Part shown: positions 1 through 6,596 of the stretch, piece by piece | Position numbering within the stretch: the stretch's first letter is position 1 | How the letters are laid out: each line of letters begins with the position of its first letter | DNA from: a virus | Reading direction: 5' to 3' (one strand) | Length of the DNA stretch: 36,021 nt | IMG/VR virus record: IMGVR_UViG_3300033153_004893 | Coordinates: 1-36,021 of that record | Translations under genes and position numbers: made by a program | The notes under the pieces: model-generated | Seen by the model: the letters and a program-made list of their open reading frames with translations, nothing else | Database searches by the model: none | Told to the model about the DNA's origin: nothing

Positions 1-114
1 CCTAGAGCATCTTCTATTATCCTCTCTCTTCCATCTTTTCCATATGTCGCAAAGCAGCTTGATTCGAAGTTTAGTACATAATTACCCTCATACTGTGGGG
101 CATCGTATACGGTA
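1..114. repeat. Left copy of exact 114-bp terminal direct repeat
   Basis: Bases 1-114 are identical to 35908-36021. The repeat lies inside a coding sequence that reads in frame across the join, so the window is one full turn of a circular or terminally redundant genome with a unit length of 35,907 bp. A true short terminal repeat and an assembly overlap of a circular contig cannot be told apart from sequence alone. Confidence 0.97.
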
Positions 115-188
115 AATACATCACTTTGCTGCGCTCCTTGGCTGCATGAGACTAGGGACAGGATTGCTAGTGCGGCTAATATTTTCAT
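1..188 (-). CDS. Metzincin-type lipoprotein, N-terminal part (continues at the right end of the window)
   Basis: This is the 5' part of the protease gene that continues at 35907 down to 34968 once the ends are joined, giving 375 residues in all. The start ATG at 188-186 has a good ribosome-binding site (GAAAGGAAC, about 4 bases away). The first residues, MKILAALAILSLVSC, form a lipoprotein signal peptide with a lipobox (LVSC) and Cys15 as the expected lipid-attachment residue. The mature chain would therefore be anchored in a membrane outside the cytoplasm. A region around residues 41-70, with a Cys and an amphipathic segment, precedes the catalytic part on the other side of the junction. Confidence 0.9.
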   Translation of the reverse strand, partial: MKILAALAILSLVSCSQGAQQSDVFTVYDAPQYEGNYVLNFESSCFATYGKDGRERIIEDAL

Positions 189-282
189 GATAGTTCCTTT
201 CTTGGTTGGTTGGTTTATGGATTGCAAGGAACATGCTAGAGCTAAGTGCTTGATTTTTGTATGGGTGCGGTGACTAATGATT

Positions 283-615
283 TTACATATGTATTTTCTC
301 AAACCATGTTTCAGCATCGTACTCAGGGGCATGGTTGTATTTTCTGAAGTTACCAAAATGGCCGATGAGCAGATGGCAGTTAATACCATACTTTTTTCTT
401 GTACATAGGGTCATTAGGTTTGTTTCTAATAGTTCAAGGCTTGGCTCTACATGAAATGGGACTATGTGATGTACTTGAAGCTTCTTATCTCCTCCGCAGC
501 ATTCACAGGTTGGGTATTGCTCTAAATATTCATTTCTTACTCTTGACCACTCTTTTGAGCGTTTCTTTTTGAATGTTGTTTTGCCTTGGTATACGTCAAC
601 TAGGTGGTTTAACAT
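283..615 (-). CDS. HNH endonuclease
   Basis: This 110-residue protein has the layout of small phage HNH nucleases. A CxCC knuckle at residues 37-40 is followed by the HH pair at 49-50 (VHHIVPF), an Asn near 66, a second Cys at 71 and a CH pair at 80-81, then GHFGN. The paired Cys residues suggest a structural zinc around a beta-beta-alpha metal active site that nicks or cuts DNA. Such nucleases often sit next to terminase genes and assist packaging. Here the small terminase is about 3 kb away and in the opposite arm, so a packaging role is only a possibility. The start has a GAGAGG site and overlaps the end of the upstream gene by 20 bases, which implies co-translation in the leftward operon. 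Confidence 0.88.
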   Translation of the reverse strand: MLNHLVDVYQGKTTFKKKRSKEWSRVRNEYLEQYPTCECCGGDKKLQVHHIVPFHVEPSLELLETNLMTLCTRKKYGINCHLLIGHFGNFRKYNHAPEYDAETWFEKIHM

Positions 616-790
616 CTTTTGCCTCTCTTAGAGCTTTTTTGGCTACGTGCCATGATCCATAATCTTTACGGTTTGTTATTTCGGTTAGTGCGGTTTCGTA
701 TATGTCAACCTTTGTTAGTAGCTTAACAATCACCTTTGTTAGCTGCTTAACCTTTAGAGCTATGGCCATTCTGCCGCCTATATCATCCAT
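596..790 (-). CDS. Hypothetical small helical protein
   Basis: A 64-residue product with no recognised fold. The C-terminal half (YETALTEI ... AKKALREA) has the YxxALxxI...A..ALxxA spacing also seen in the products of 1335-1583 and 1576-1896, so the three may share a short helical-hairpin module. The start overlaps the end of the upstream gene by 8 bases, with an AAGGG site about 8 bases upstream. A second Met at residue 8 is an alternative start. It belongs to the run of tightly overlapping small genes of the leftward arm. Function unknown. Confidence 0.6.
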   Translation of the reverse strand: MDDIGGRMAIALKVKQLTKVIVKLLTKVDIYETALTEITNRKDYGSWHVAKKALREAKDVKPPS

Positions 791-965
791 CCTTTTTACC
801 CTTGGTTGTTTTGAATGGGATAAACTTTTCTAATCCTGACCCGCATTTTGTGCATATGCCATACACTGAACCATCCTCAGCCCTATAGCCGGTGATATGG
901 AACTTCGGGCATTTCTTTTCATGTCTAGTTCTTGGCTCTAGTTCTTTATGGATGTGGTTGGTCAT
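783..965 (-). CDS. Hypothetical small Cys-containing protein
   Basis: A 60-residue basic protein. A CPKFH segment at residues 19-23 and CTKCG at 38-42 could together form a small zinc-ribbon site (C..H..CxxC). The ribosome-binding site GAGGAAAAAT directly precedes the ATG and lies inside the end of the upstream gene, which overlaps by 20 bases. It is one of at least four neighbouring genes with paired cysteines. Function unknown; nucleic-acid binding would be a guess. Confidence 0.65.
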   Translation of the reverse strand: MTNHIHKELEPRTRHEKKCPKFHITGYRAEDGSVYGICTKCGSGLEKFIPFKTTKGKKDG

Positions 966-1137
966 ATTTTTCCTCTAGTTCATCTTCTATAATATCCTTG
1001 GATTCCTGTCTTGCTCTGCCTTTTCTGTTTTTAAGCTCATCACCTTCACAGCAATCACAAGTTAAGTATGTAGTTCTTTTCTTTCTAGCTCCGTATGGCA
1101 AATGCCTCCTATTTCTATTTGTCGGACATTTTGGCAT
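946..1137 (-). CDS. Hypothetical small Cys-containing protein
   Basis: A 63-residue product with a basic N-terminal half containing CDCC and an acidic C-terminus (IIEDELEEKYD). The start has a clear site (GAGGTAAGC then A-ATG) and overlaps the preceding gene by 23 bases. The longer opposite-strand reading frames through this stretch have no ribosome-binding site and run against the operon, so this frame is preferred. Function unknown. Confidence 0.6.
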   Translation of the reverse strand: MPKCPTNRNRRHLPYGARKKRTTYLTCDCCEGDELKNRKGRARQESKDIIEDELEEKYDQPHP

Positions 1138-1342
1138 TGCTTACCTCAAATTTACCGCAATAATTATAATCATATTTTCCCTCAGGGCTCTTATTATCTA
1201 AATGGCAATATCCTATGTTTTCACCGTATGGGAAATATGATTTACACCCACTACAAACATTCATTTTCTTCTTTCCCCAATCAATGTTGTTGTATCCATT
1301 TGCATAGTCTTTGTTGTTTACTTGCGGGAGTGGTTTATTCAT
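1115..1342 (-). CDS. Hypothetical Cys-rich zinc-binding-like protein
   Basis: A 75-residue product. CSGC at residues 30-33, a Cys in IGYC and a Cys in YNYC give a CxxC...C...C pattern fitting one zinc site. The first ATG overlaps the stop of the upstream gene by 8 bases. An internal Met at residue 27 (MNVCSGC) has GGGGAAAGAAG upstream and would keep the whole Cys region, so a 49-residue form is a real alternative. Function unknown. Confidence 0.62.
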   Translation of the reverse strand: MNKPLPQVNNKDYANGYNNIDWGKKKMNVCSGCKSYFPYGENIGYCHLDNKSPEGKYDYNYCGKFEVSNAKMSDK

Positions 1343-1583
1343 CTTCTAAAGCCCTTCTGGCAATTCTCAACGCTAATTTTACCTGATCATACTGAGGTGT
1401 GTTTGCAAGATTTTCAACAATAGCCTCCAAAGCCTTGCGGTATTTTTGTTCTCTAGCTATCTTCCCATTGCGAGGAATGAAGTCTTCGCAACGTGCTGGG
1501 TTTATGTTTCTTTGGTGATCGCACGATAAATTCCCGTACAAATTAACATACCTGAGGCAGTGCTTTTGACAAACCTTACCCAT
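1335..1583 (-). CDS. Hypothetical protein: Cys-rich head plus KYRKALE helical tail
   Basis: An 82-residue product. Residues 1-40 carry four Cys (VCQKHC, LSCDH, ARCEDF) and a His, suggesting a metal site. Residues 44-82 (REQKYRKALEAI ... ALRIARRALEDE) form a predicted helical hairpin. This tail matches the first residues of the next gene upstream (1576-1896) at protein level, and over 35 bases of DNA with one mismatch (1418-1452 against 1854-1888), so part of one gene was copied into the other. It overlaps the upstream gene by 8 bases. Function unknown. Confidence 0.68.
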   Translation of the reverse strand: MGKVCQKHCLRYVNLYGNLSCDHQRNINPARCEDFIPRNGKIAREQKYRKALEAIVENLANTPQYDQVKLALRIARRALEDE

Positions 1584-1896
1584 TTAAGCACTCCGATCGA
1601 TCAGCTATCTTCTCTTTATAGCTCATAAACTGCTTTAATAGTGTTGCGTAGCTAGATGACATATTACAAATAACCTCAGAGTATGTTTGACCCACATCAC
1701 AACCAATCATTTCTTCCAATACAGTCTCAGCATCTAGCGTTATCTTTATGTCTATCAAAGAGTCATCTTTCCTAGGCTGTAAAACCAGTTCTAAAATAGA
1801 ATATATTGAGTCGATCTTTTCATTTGAGGATATATCTCGAAACATTTTATCTTCAATAGTCTCCAAAGCCTTGCGGTATTTTTGTTCTTTAGTCAT
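1576..1896 (-). CDS. Hypothetical protein, KYRKALE-type N-terminus
   Basis: A 106-residue, mostly helical, acidic protein beginning with MTKEQKYRKALETIEDK, the module shared with the 1335-1583 product. The rest shows no motif I recognise. The ATG overlaps the stop of the 26-residue membrane peptide upstream (ATGA), which indicates coupled translation, and GGGGTAGAAG serves as ribosome-binding site. Function unknown. Confidence 0.7.
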   Translation of the reverse strand: MTKEQKYRKALETIEDKMFRDISSNEKIDSIYSILELVLQPRKDDSLIDIKITLDAETVLEEMIGCDVGQTYSEVICNMSSSYATLLKQFMSYKEKIADRSECLNG

Positions 1897-1973
1897 CTTC
1901 TACCCCACCATGTTAAAAATATATGCAATAAGGAAAACAGAATTATACAGATACTGTAGAAATAATTATTCAT
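1893..1973 (-). CDS. 26-residue single-pass membrane peptide
   Basis: A very short frame reading MNNYFYSICIILF followed by a further hydrophobic run and a WWGRR end. It has one membrane span of about 18 residues with a positively charged C-terminus, predicting N-out/C-in or a simple membrane-inserted peptide. Support for a real gene comes from a strong site (AAGGGGAG, 3-4 bases before ATG), an exact ATGA overlap with the next gene, and the same GGGGAGAAGATG start context as the upstream DUF3850 gene. Its role is unknown; small phage membrane peptides can act in lysis timing, superinfection exclusion or as toxins. Confidence 0.62.
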   Translation of the reverse strand: MNNYFYSICIILFSLLHIFLTWWGRR

Positions 1974-1999
1974 CTTCTCCCCTTTATAGACTGGTTTAT

Positions 2000-2230
2000 T
2001 TACTCAATTGACATAACTACATACCCATCTTTTTGTGCATAGTCTGTTATGTATGTAACGGTCCTTTTACAAACCTCTTCTTTGGTATAGTCTCCATCAA
2101 CATACTCATGAAGAAAAAGAACATCGCCCACTTTAAATTCTCGGTCGTTATTTCTTATCTCAAACGTCTTCACTCTATTAACTACATCCATAAAATATTT
2201 AGGCGCTATTTTTAAGTCGTGTCTTTTCAT
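2000..2230 (-). CDS. DUF3850 / ASCH-like protein
   Basis: A 76-residue protein starting MKRHDLKIAPKYF, with KTFEIRNNDREFKVGD, a conserved LHEYVDG segment and a YVVMSIE end. This is the pattern of the DUF3850 family, a small beta-barrel related to ASCH/PUA RNA-binding domains. The family often occurs in phage early regions and its exact substrate is not established. A start eight codons upstream is possible, but the site AGGGGGAGAAG sits directly before this ATG and decides the call. Its stop lies 26 bases before the start of the 26-residue membrane peptide. Confidence 0.85.
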   Translation of the reverse strand: MKRHDLKIAPKYFMDVVNRVKTFEIRNNDREFKVGDVLFLHEYVDGDYTKEEVCKRTVTYITDYAQKDGYVVMSIE

Positions 2231-2250
2231 CTTCTCCCCCTTTATAAACC

Positions 2251-2286
2251 GCACTAACTTCTAGTAACCTAATGCACTAACTTCTA
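2251..2286. repeat. Two direct copies of GCACTAACTTCTA, 23 bp apart
   Basis: The 13-mer occurs at 2251-2263 and 2274-2286, in the short non-coding gap upstream of the DUF3850 gene. A period of 23 bp puts the copies about two helical turns apart, as expected for tandem protein-binding sites or a local duplication. No clear promoter hexamers were found with it. Confidence 0.6.
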
Positions 2287-2327
2287 ATAAACTGGCTTAT
2301 TCAGACCTAGCCAAAGCCACCAGAATG

Positions 2328-2516
2328 TTATATCCCAAATTTCTTTTTGCACTTTGAACATGTGTATTCATAAAAATGACTCGGGTACCCGTCACCGCCT
2401 TTTTTAATACTGTAATCGTGAACATTAAAAAATTTAACACTAAACCAACAAATACTACCATCATACACAGACCCAAAACCAAAGAAGCACTTAATAAACC
2501 ATGCGACATATTTCAT
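2328..2516 (-). CDS. Hypothetical small protein with C-terminal zinc-knuckle-like motif
   Basis: A 62-residue product. The C-terminal part (FNVHDYSIKKGGDGYPSHF, then TCSKCKKKFGI) resembles small phage proteins with a His-aromatic core and a CxxC end. The ATG at 2516 overlaps the stop of the upstream 57-residue gene. A GTG at 2555 would extend it by 13 residues, but that region is the coding end of the upstream gene. The ribosome-binding site GGAGG is 15 bases upstream, longer than normal, so the start is uncertain. A second frame on the same strand (2297-2509) overlaps but has no such motif. Confidence 0.6.
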   Translation of the reverse strand: MKYVAWFIKCFFGFGSVYDGSICWFSVKFFNVHDYSIKKGGDGYPSHFYEYTCSKCKKKFGI

Positions 2517-2517
2517 T

Positions 2518-2691
2518 CTATCTACTAAACACCTCCATATGCTTCCTAACCGCACGTTCCAAGGCCATGATACACATCACATGATCCTCACCCTTACTAT
2601 AAGCCTTAATCGCAAGCCTAGAAATGTTATCCAAGCTTGTTTGTTTATCGTTGTAGGTGTCTTTCGGTTCCTCAATCATTCTTTCAGCCAT
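2518..2691 (-). CDS. Hypothetical 57-residue protein
   Basis: A short frame starting MAERMIEEPKDTY and ending ERAVRKHMEVFSR. It is charged and helical with no recognised domain. An AAGGA site lies 7 bases before the ATG. The stop TAG is just upstream of the next gene's ATG, and the gene fills what would otherwise be a 170-base gap in a tightly packed operon. Function unknown. Confidence 0.65.
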   Translation of the reverse strand: MAERMIEEPKDTYNDKQTSLDNISRLAIKAYSKGEDHVMCIMALERAVRKHMEVFSR

Positions 2692-2710
2692 ATTAATTTC
2701 CTTGCTTATT

Positions 2711-2743
2711 ATTGCACCAATAAAGACCGGTGCAATATTTTTT
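2711..2743 (+). terminator. Hairpin with T-run, rightward orientation
   Basis: ATTGCACC (2711-2718) and GGTGCAAT (2729-2736) form a perfect 8-bp stem with a 10-base loop, followed by six T at 2738-2743. The T-run is on the plus strand, so it would stop rightward transcripts entering the leftward operon. In the leftward direction it is a hairpin without a T-run, between the repeat-protein gene and the next small gene, and could tune expression there. Confidence 0.5.
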
Positions 2744-2756
2744 AGATATGAATTAT

Positions 2757-3073
<317 letters not shown>

Positions 3074-3086
<13 letters not shown>

Positions 3087-3448
3087 GATTTAACCCCTTC
3101 AATAGAATCTTGAGCTTCTTTAGTGCAGGGAATAATTTCTATCCACGGTAAAGTATTTGATTCGACTGGTACTGCAAATTTGCAATTACTTGGTTCCTTG
3201 GTTCCATTAACAGCGAGCTGAGATAAACTAGCAGCACCATCCCAATACCAAATCCTAATAGCATCAGATATGGTGCATTCACCGCCATTTTTCGATATTA
3301 AAGTACCATAATGAACGCCTGCCCTATCTGTTCTGATGATTACTTTTTTGCCAATGTTTGGGTTTTTCTCTGCGATAGTTGCTTTCGGCTCCCCCATAAT
3401 CCCTTGAAGTTGTTTAATTTGACCTAATGTTAGTTCATCAATGTTCAC
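3074..3448 (-). CDS. DUF6948-like protein
   Basis: A 124-residue protein. The segments KVIIRTDRAGVHYGTL, RIWYWDGAASLSQLA and SNCKFAVPV, with an IEIIPCT ... AQDSIEGV end, match the pattern of the DUF6948 family of small phage and bacterial proteins as I recall it. It is probably a small beta-rich fold; no enzymatic motif is visible. It is the first gene of the leftward arm, with a GGAG site 9 bases before ATG, and its end overlaps the start of the repeat-protein gene. Role unknown. Confidence 0.78.
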
Positions 3449-3463
3449 TTTTTCTCCAATACG

Positions 3464-3492
3464 TTGATAAATATTTATTAATACTATATAAT
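3464..3492 (+). promoter_or_regulatory. Strong sigma70-type promoter for the rightward structural operon
   Basis: TTGATA at 3464-3469, a 17-bp spacer and a perfect TATAAT at 3487-3492. Transcription would begin near 3499, leaving a leader of about 70 bases before the small terminase gene. The same hexamer pair with the same spacing occurs at 27712-27684 on the other strand. Confidence 0.75.
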
Positions 3493-3517
3493 TTAATTAA
3501 TAGATTAATACATAATC

Positions 3518-3547
3518 TTAATAAGTAAATAAAGCTTTTTCTGTAAA
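3518..3547 (-). promoter_or_regulatory. Possible leftward promoter
   Basis: On the minus strand, TTTACA (3547-3542), an 18-bp spacer and TATTAA (3523-3518). This would drive the leftward small-gene operon from the same divergent region as the rightward promoter. The match is moderate and the region is very AT-rich, so chance hexamers are likely. Confidence 0.35.
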
Positions 3548-3570
3548 AGACTATAAACAGGAGGTTTTTA

Positions 3571-3981
3571 ATGGCTAAGACAATTAAGAAAAAAGCTAAG
3601 ACTAAAAAGAAGATGGGCCGCCCTATCAAAACTATCAACTGGAAGCAAGTTGATCAGTGTTGCAAAGTACAATGTACCCAAGATGAAATTGCAGCAATCC
3701 TAGGCGTTGGGATCGACACCCTCACCCAAAAATGCAAAGAAGACCACGGAATCACATTTCAGGAGTATTCCAAACATAAGTCGGCTGGCGGCAAAATGTC
3801 TATCCGCCGCAAGCAATTCGCTCGCGCAAATAAAGGCTCCGATACTATGCTTATTTGGCTTGGAAAACAATACCTAGGGCAAAAAGATAAAGTTGAGCAC
3901 GGTAATGATACCGATAAACCATTCAATCTTGTTTATATGACAGACAAGAAATTAGTAAAAAGGGATTTAGACAATGACTGA
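3571..3981 (+). CDS. Terminase small subunit / DNA-packaging HTH protein
   Basis: A 136-residue protein. After a Lys-rich head comes GRPIKTINWKQ, then CTQDEIAAILGVGIDTL (a helix-turn-helix), SAGGKMSIRRKQF and MLIWLGKQYLGQ. This order is typical of small terminase subunits that recognise phage DNA and recruit the large subunit to start packaging. It directly begins the structural operon, with a consensus AGGAGG site 6 bases before ATG. It overlaps the next gene by 8 bases. Confidence 0.85.
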   Translation: MAKTIKKKAKTKKKMGRPIKTINWKQVDQCCKVQCTQDEIAAILGVGIDTLTQKCKEDHGITFQEYSKHKSAGGKMSIRRKQFARANKGSDTMLIWLGKQYLGQKDKVEHGNDTDKPFNLVYMTDKKLVKRDLDND

Positions 3982-4522
3982 AGAGACAGGGAAAAAAGAG
4001 AATCAAAAACCAAAGGCAAAGAAAAAAATTAAGCCTAAAATTGTTATGCGTGGAACGTCTAAATTTTGGGCTCACCATTTCAAGGCATCATTAAGTAACA
4101 TGCTTAAAAATAGAAGCTATCAATATGGAGTGTTAAAGATTGAAAAGTTAGAACACGTTCATATGTTTCATTCAAAGAACAGCCAAGGAAAGGCGATGCC
4201 CTACACAGCTCCCGTTGGTGGTCACTTTCATGAGGTCACAATTTCAAAAGATGATGAGGGAAATATCATAGCTGAATGCGGCCCAGCCCTTCAGTATGTC
4301 CATAAAAAATTACCTAATGGTAGAATGAAAAAATCTATTCAAAAGCTAGCTTGGTACGATGCTGAGAAAGATGAGAAGGTATACGATGATCATAAACATG
4401 AGATGGAATATCTTGACTCTGAGCATTTAAGCCCTGCTAAGATTAAGGCAGATAGAGAAGCCAACGCGAAGCATATGAAGGAGTTCATGGGTAATCAAGA
4501 GGATGAAGATTACGGTATTTAA
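3974..4522 (+). CDS. Hypothetical His-rich phage protein
   Basis: A 182-residue protein with a very basic head (about 25 residues of Lys) and clusters of His: WAHHF, HVHMFH, GGHFHEV and DDHKHEMEYL. The last motif, with the downstream LSPAKIKADREANAKHM, recurs in phage packaging/head regions in my recollection, but no function is known. The spaced His and Asp/Glu residues could bind metal. It lies between small terminase and the large terminase leader genes, so a packaging or head-assembly role is plausible. Function not established. Confidence 0.7.
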   Translation: MTEETGKKENQKPKAKKKIKPKIVMRGTSKFWAHHFKASLSNMLKNRSYQYGVLKIEKLEHVHMFHSKNSQGKAMPYTAPVGGHFHEVTISKDDEGNIIAECGPALQYVHKKLPNGRMKKSIQKLAWYDAEKDEKVYDDHKHEMEYLDSEHLSPAKIKADREANAKHMKEFMGNQEDEDYGI

Positions 4523-4567
4523 TCTATAAAGAGAGAATTATTTTAACTAACAATAGGAATCAAAGTA

Positions 4568-4843
4568 ATGAGTGAACAACCAACAGAGAACGAAGAGAAT
4601 CAAACGAGTGGTGTTATGCCAGCTGAACAACCAACAGGCCCAGCGCCCACGGATGATGAAGATATTGAGGTGAATTTTGAGATAAGAAACCCAGAATTCG
4701 AATACGATATCGTAGCTCAAACATCCGTCAAAAACATGCGCACCTTAATGAGTGAAAAAATCAACTCAGGCTGGGAGCCAATGGGTGGGTGCTCATTCGA
4801 TGGGACAACATATGTTCACGCTGTAGCAAGGCAAAAGGGATGA
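4568..4843 (+). CDS. DUF1737-like small protein
   Basis: A 91-residue protein with an acidic, Pro-rich unstructured head (residues 1-40). A compact C-terminal part of about 45 residues reads YDIVAQTSV ... LMSEKINSGWEPMGGCSFDGTTYVHAV. The segment 'x-x-INxGWEPxGG' is characteristic of DUF1737-type domains, which are small alpha-beta units of unknown role. The site AGGAATC is 7 bases from ATG. It ends in an ATGA overlap with the next gene. Confidence 0.75.
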   Translation: MSEQPTENEENQTSGVMPAEQPTGPAPTDDEDIEVNFEIRNPEFEYDIVAQTSVKNMRTLMSEKINSGWEPMGGCSFDGTTYVHAVARQKG

Positions 4844-5217
4844 AAAAAGCAGTCGAGAAAATCTTCTTAGAGAGAATTAAATCTAAGTTTGGTCATATCG
4901 AAAGCATCCATAAGCTCCTCTCAACCCATGAGAGGTTGTCGTTGGTTTTGGATAATGCTTGTGCTCAAATTGAAATAGCAGAGCGCAAAGCTTACTCCAT
5001 CAAATGGGATGTTGAGAAATACCGAACACTAATACATCAGGTTGTCGATTTATTTGCTGGTGCTGTCCTTAAACACTCAGAGGAAAGCGTTATTTCAGGC
5101 ATCAAAAAACAAACCATGATTGATGAAAGCAACAGAATTAAAAACCTCGAAGAAAAATTTGAAGCCGATCAAAAGGAAGCTCTATCAGATAAGATCATTA
5201 GTTATCCGAGTGTTTAA
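4840..5217 (+). CDS. Hypothetical helical protein before large terminase
   Basis: A 125-residue product starting MKKAVEKIF, almost entirely helical with likely coiled-coil segments. The start at 4840 is chosen because it gives an ATGA overlap with the previous stop; an upstream alternative at 4789 would lie inside the preceding gene. The stop TAA shares its last base with the large terminase ATG. It could be a packaging accessory by position only. Confidence 0.72.
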   Translation: MKKAVEKIFLERIKSKFGHIESIHKLLSTHERLSLVLDNACAQIEIAERKAYSIKWDVEKYRTLIHQVVDLFAGAVLKHSEESVISGIKKQTMIDESNRIKNLEEKFEADQKEALSDKIISYPSV

Positions 5218-6596
5218 TGGAAAGCGGCACCCCTGCATTTGATGAGTTTGATCCTACATGGATCACATCACAAGTTGAGGTTCTCAATGATGTGTATCAT
5301 GAGTATGATTACAGCCTTGGGGTTCATGAGGTCTTATTATCGGGCAGCATAGGAAGTGGAAAATCGTTGCTTTGCGCACATTTGATAGTGCGCCACTGCC
5401 TTGAGAACAACAACGCTAGATTCCTTCTAGGCAGAAAATCCCTACCCGATCTAAGAGAAACAATCTACACAACTATAGTCGAACACCTTGAAGGTACTTT
5501 TATTGAGGGTGTTGATTATTGGAAATACGATATCCCATGCCGAATTAGATTTAGGAATGGGTCGCGCATCATTTCTCGTACATGGTCTGATCGAAAATAC
5601 AAAAAAACTAGATCATTGAATATTTCAGGTGCATTCATTGAGGAGCTGACAGAAGGTGATGAGCAAGATCAAGCGGCTTATCATGAGTTCAAAATGAGGA
5701 TAGGCCGCATCCCGCACATCAAGAATTGTCTAATGATTTCAGCTACTAATCCAGGATCTCCATCAGGGTGGGCATACGAATATTTTATGTTAAGCGAAAG
5801 ACCAACAAGACATGTTTATTATTCACTGACAAAAGACAATAATTTTTTACCCGACTGGTATCTGTCCCAGCTCCAAGCTGACTTAGATCCCAAACAAGCT
5901 TTGAGAATGCTAGAAGGGCAATGGATAGAGATTTCTTCAGAGGCTGTCTATCATGCGTATTCAACTGAAAATAATTTTGTAAAAGCTAAACATATTGTTA
6001 ATGAAGAATACCCGATCCATCTTGCTTGGGATTTCAACATTGGACTAGGGAAGCCTCTCAGTATGGTTTGCTTTCAAGTTATTGGTGGGATATTTCATTT
6101 CTTTGATGAAGTAATTATTGAGGGCGCTTCCACTCTTCAATCGTGCCAAGCGGTAGCTGATAAAAAATTACTTGATCACGAAACACATTATTTTATTCAC
6201 ATGGATGCAACTGGAAAGGCACGCTCAACAAAGTCTTTAAAATCAGACTATGATATAATTGAGAAGTTTATGGGCGGATATAGAACAAGAGAAAGCTTCT
6301 CCCTGTCTCACGAAATGGCGGTTCCTAGGTCCAATCCTCCTATTCGAACAAGGCAAAACATTGTGAACTCCGTGTGTAGGAACAGCTTGGGTCAAATAAG
6401 ATTAAAAGTATATTCTGATTGTAAAATATTAGACAAGGGTTTTAGATTGACTCAATTCAAAAAAGGAAGCAATTTTTTAGAAAATGATAATAATGAATAT
6501 CAGCATTGTACTACAGCGGCTGGCTATGGGATTATGTGGGTACATACCGAAAACAAGAGCAGCAAAAACACAACTAGATCGGAGCGCATTAGATGA
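5217..6596 (+). CDS. terL: Terminase large subunit (packaging ATPase/nuclease)
   Basis: A 459-residue packaging motor protein that cuts concatemeric DNA and pumps it into the prohead using ATP. The Walker A motif is GSIGSGKS at residues 43-50. The Walker B-like strand is SGAFIEEL with the catalytic Glu pair near 143-144, and ISATNPG follows as the coupling motif. The C-terminal RNase H-like nuclease begins with LAWDFNIG and continues with an HMDATG strand carrying another acidic residue. Length fits the family (420-600). No good ribosome-binding site precedes the ATG, which overlaps the upstream stop (TAATG), so translation is probably coupled. Confidence 0.96.
   Translation: MESGTPAFDEFDPTWITSQVEVLNDVYHEYDYSLGVHEVLLSGSIGSGKSLLCAHLIVRHCLENNNARFLLGRKSLPDLRETIYTTIVEHLEGTFIEGVDYWKYDIPCRIRFRNGSRIISRTWSDRKYKKTRSLNISGAFIEELTEGDEQDQAAYHEFKMRIGRIPHIKNCLMISATNPGSPSGWAYEYFMLSERPTRHVYYSLTKDNNFLPDWYLSQLQADLDPKQALRMLEGQWIEISSEAVYHAYSTENNFVKAKHIVNEEYPIHLAWDFNIGLGKPLSMVCFQVIGGIFHFFDEVIIEGASTLQSCQAVADKKLLDHETHYFIHMDATGKARSTKSLKSDYDIIEKFMGGYRTRESFSLSHEMAVPRSNPPIRTRQNIVNSVCRNSLGQIRLKVYSDCKILDKGFRLTQFKKGSNFLENDNNEYQHCTTAAGYGIMWVHTENKSSKNTTRSERIR

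Noticed and set aside
932-1386. Plus-strand frames with hydrophobic translations
   Set aside because: They are antisense to a chain of tightly overlapping minus-strand genes with good ribosome-binding sites, and have none themselves.
2297-2509. 70-residue hydrophobic frame on the minus strand
   Set aside because: It overlaps the better supported 2328-2516 gene, which has a CxxC motif and follows the stop of the preceding gene directly.
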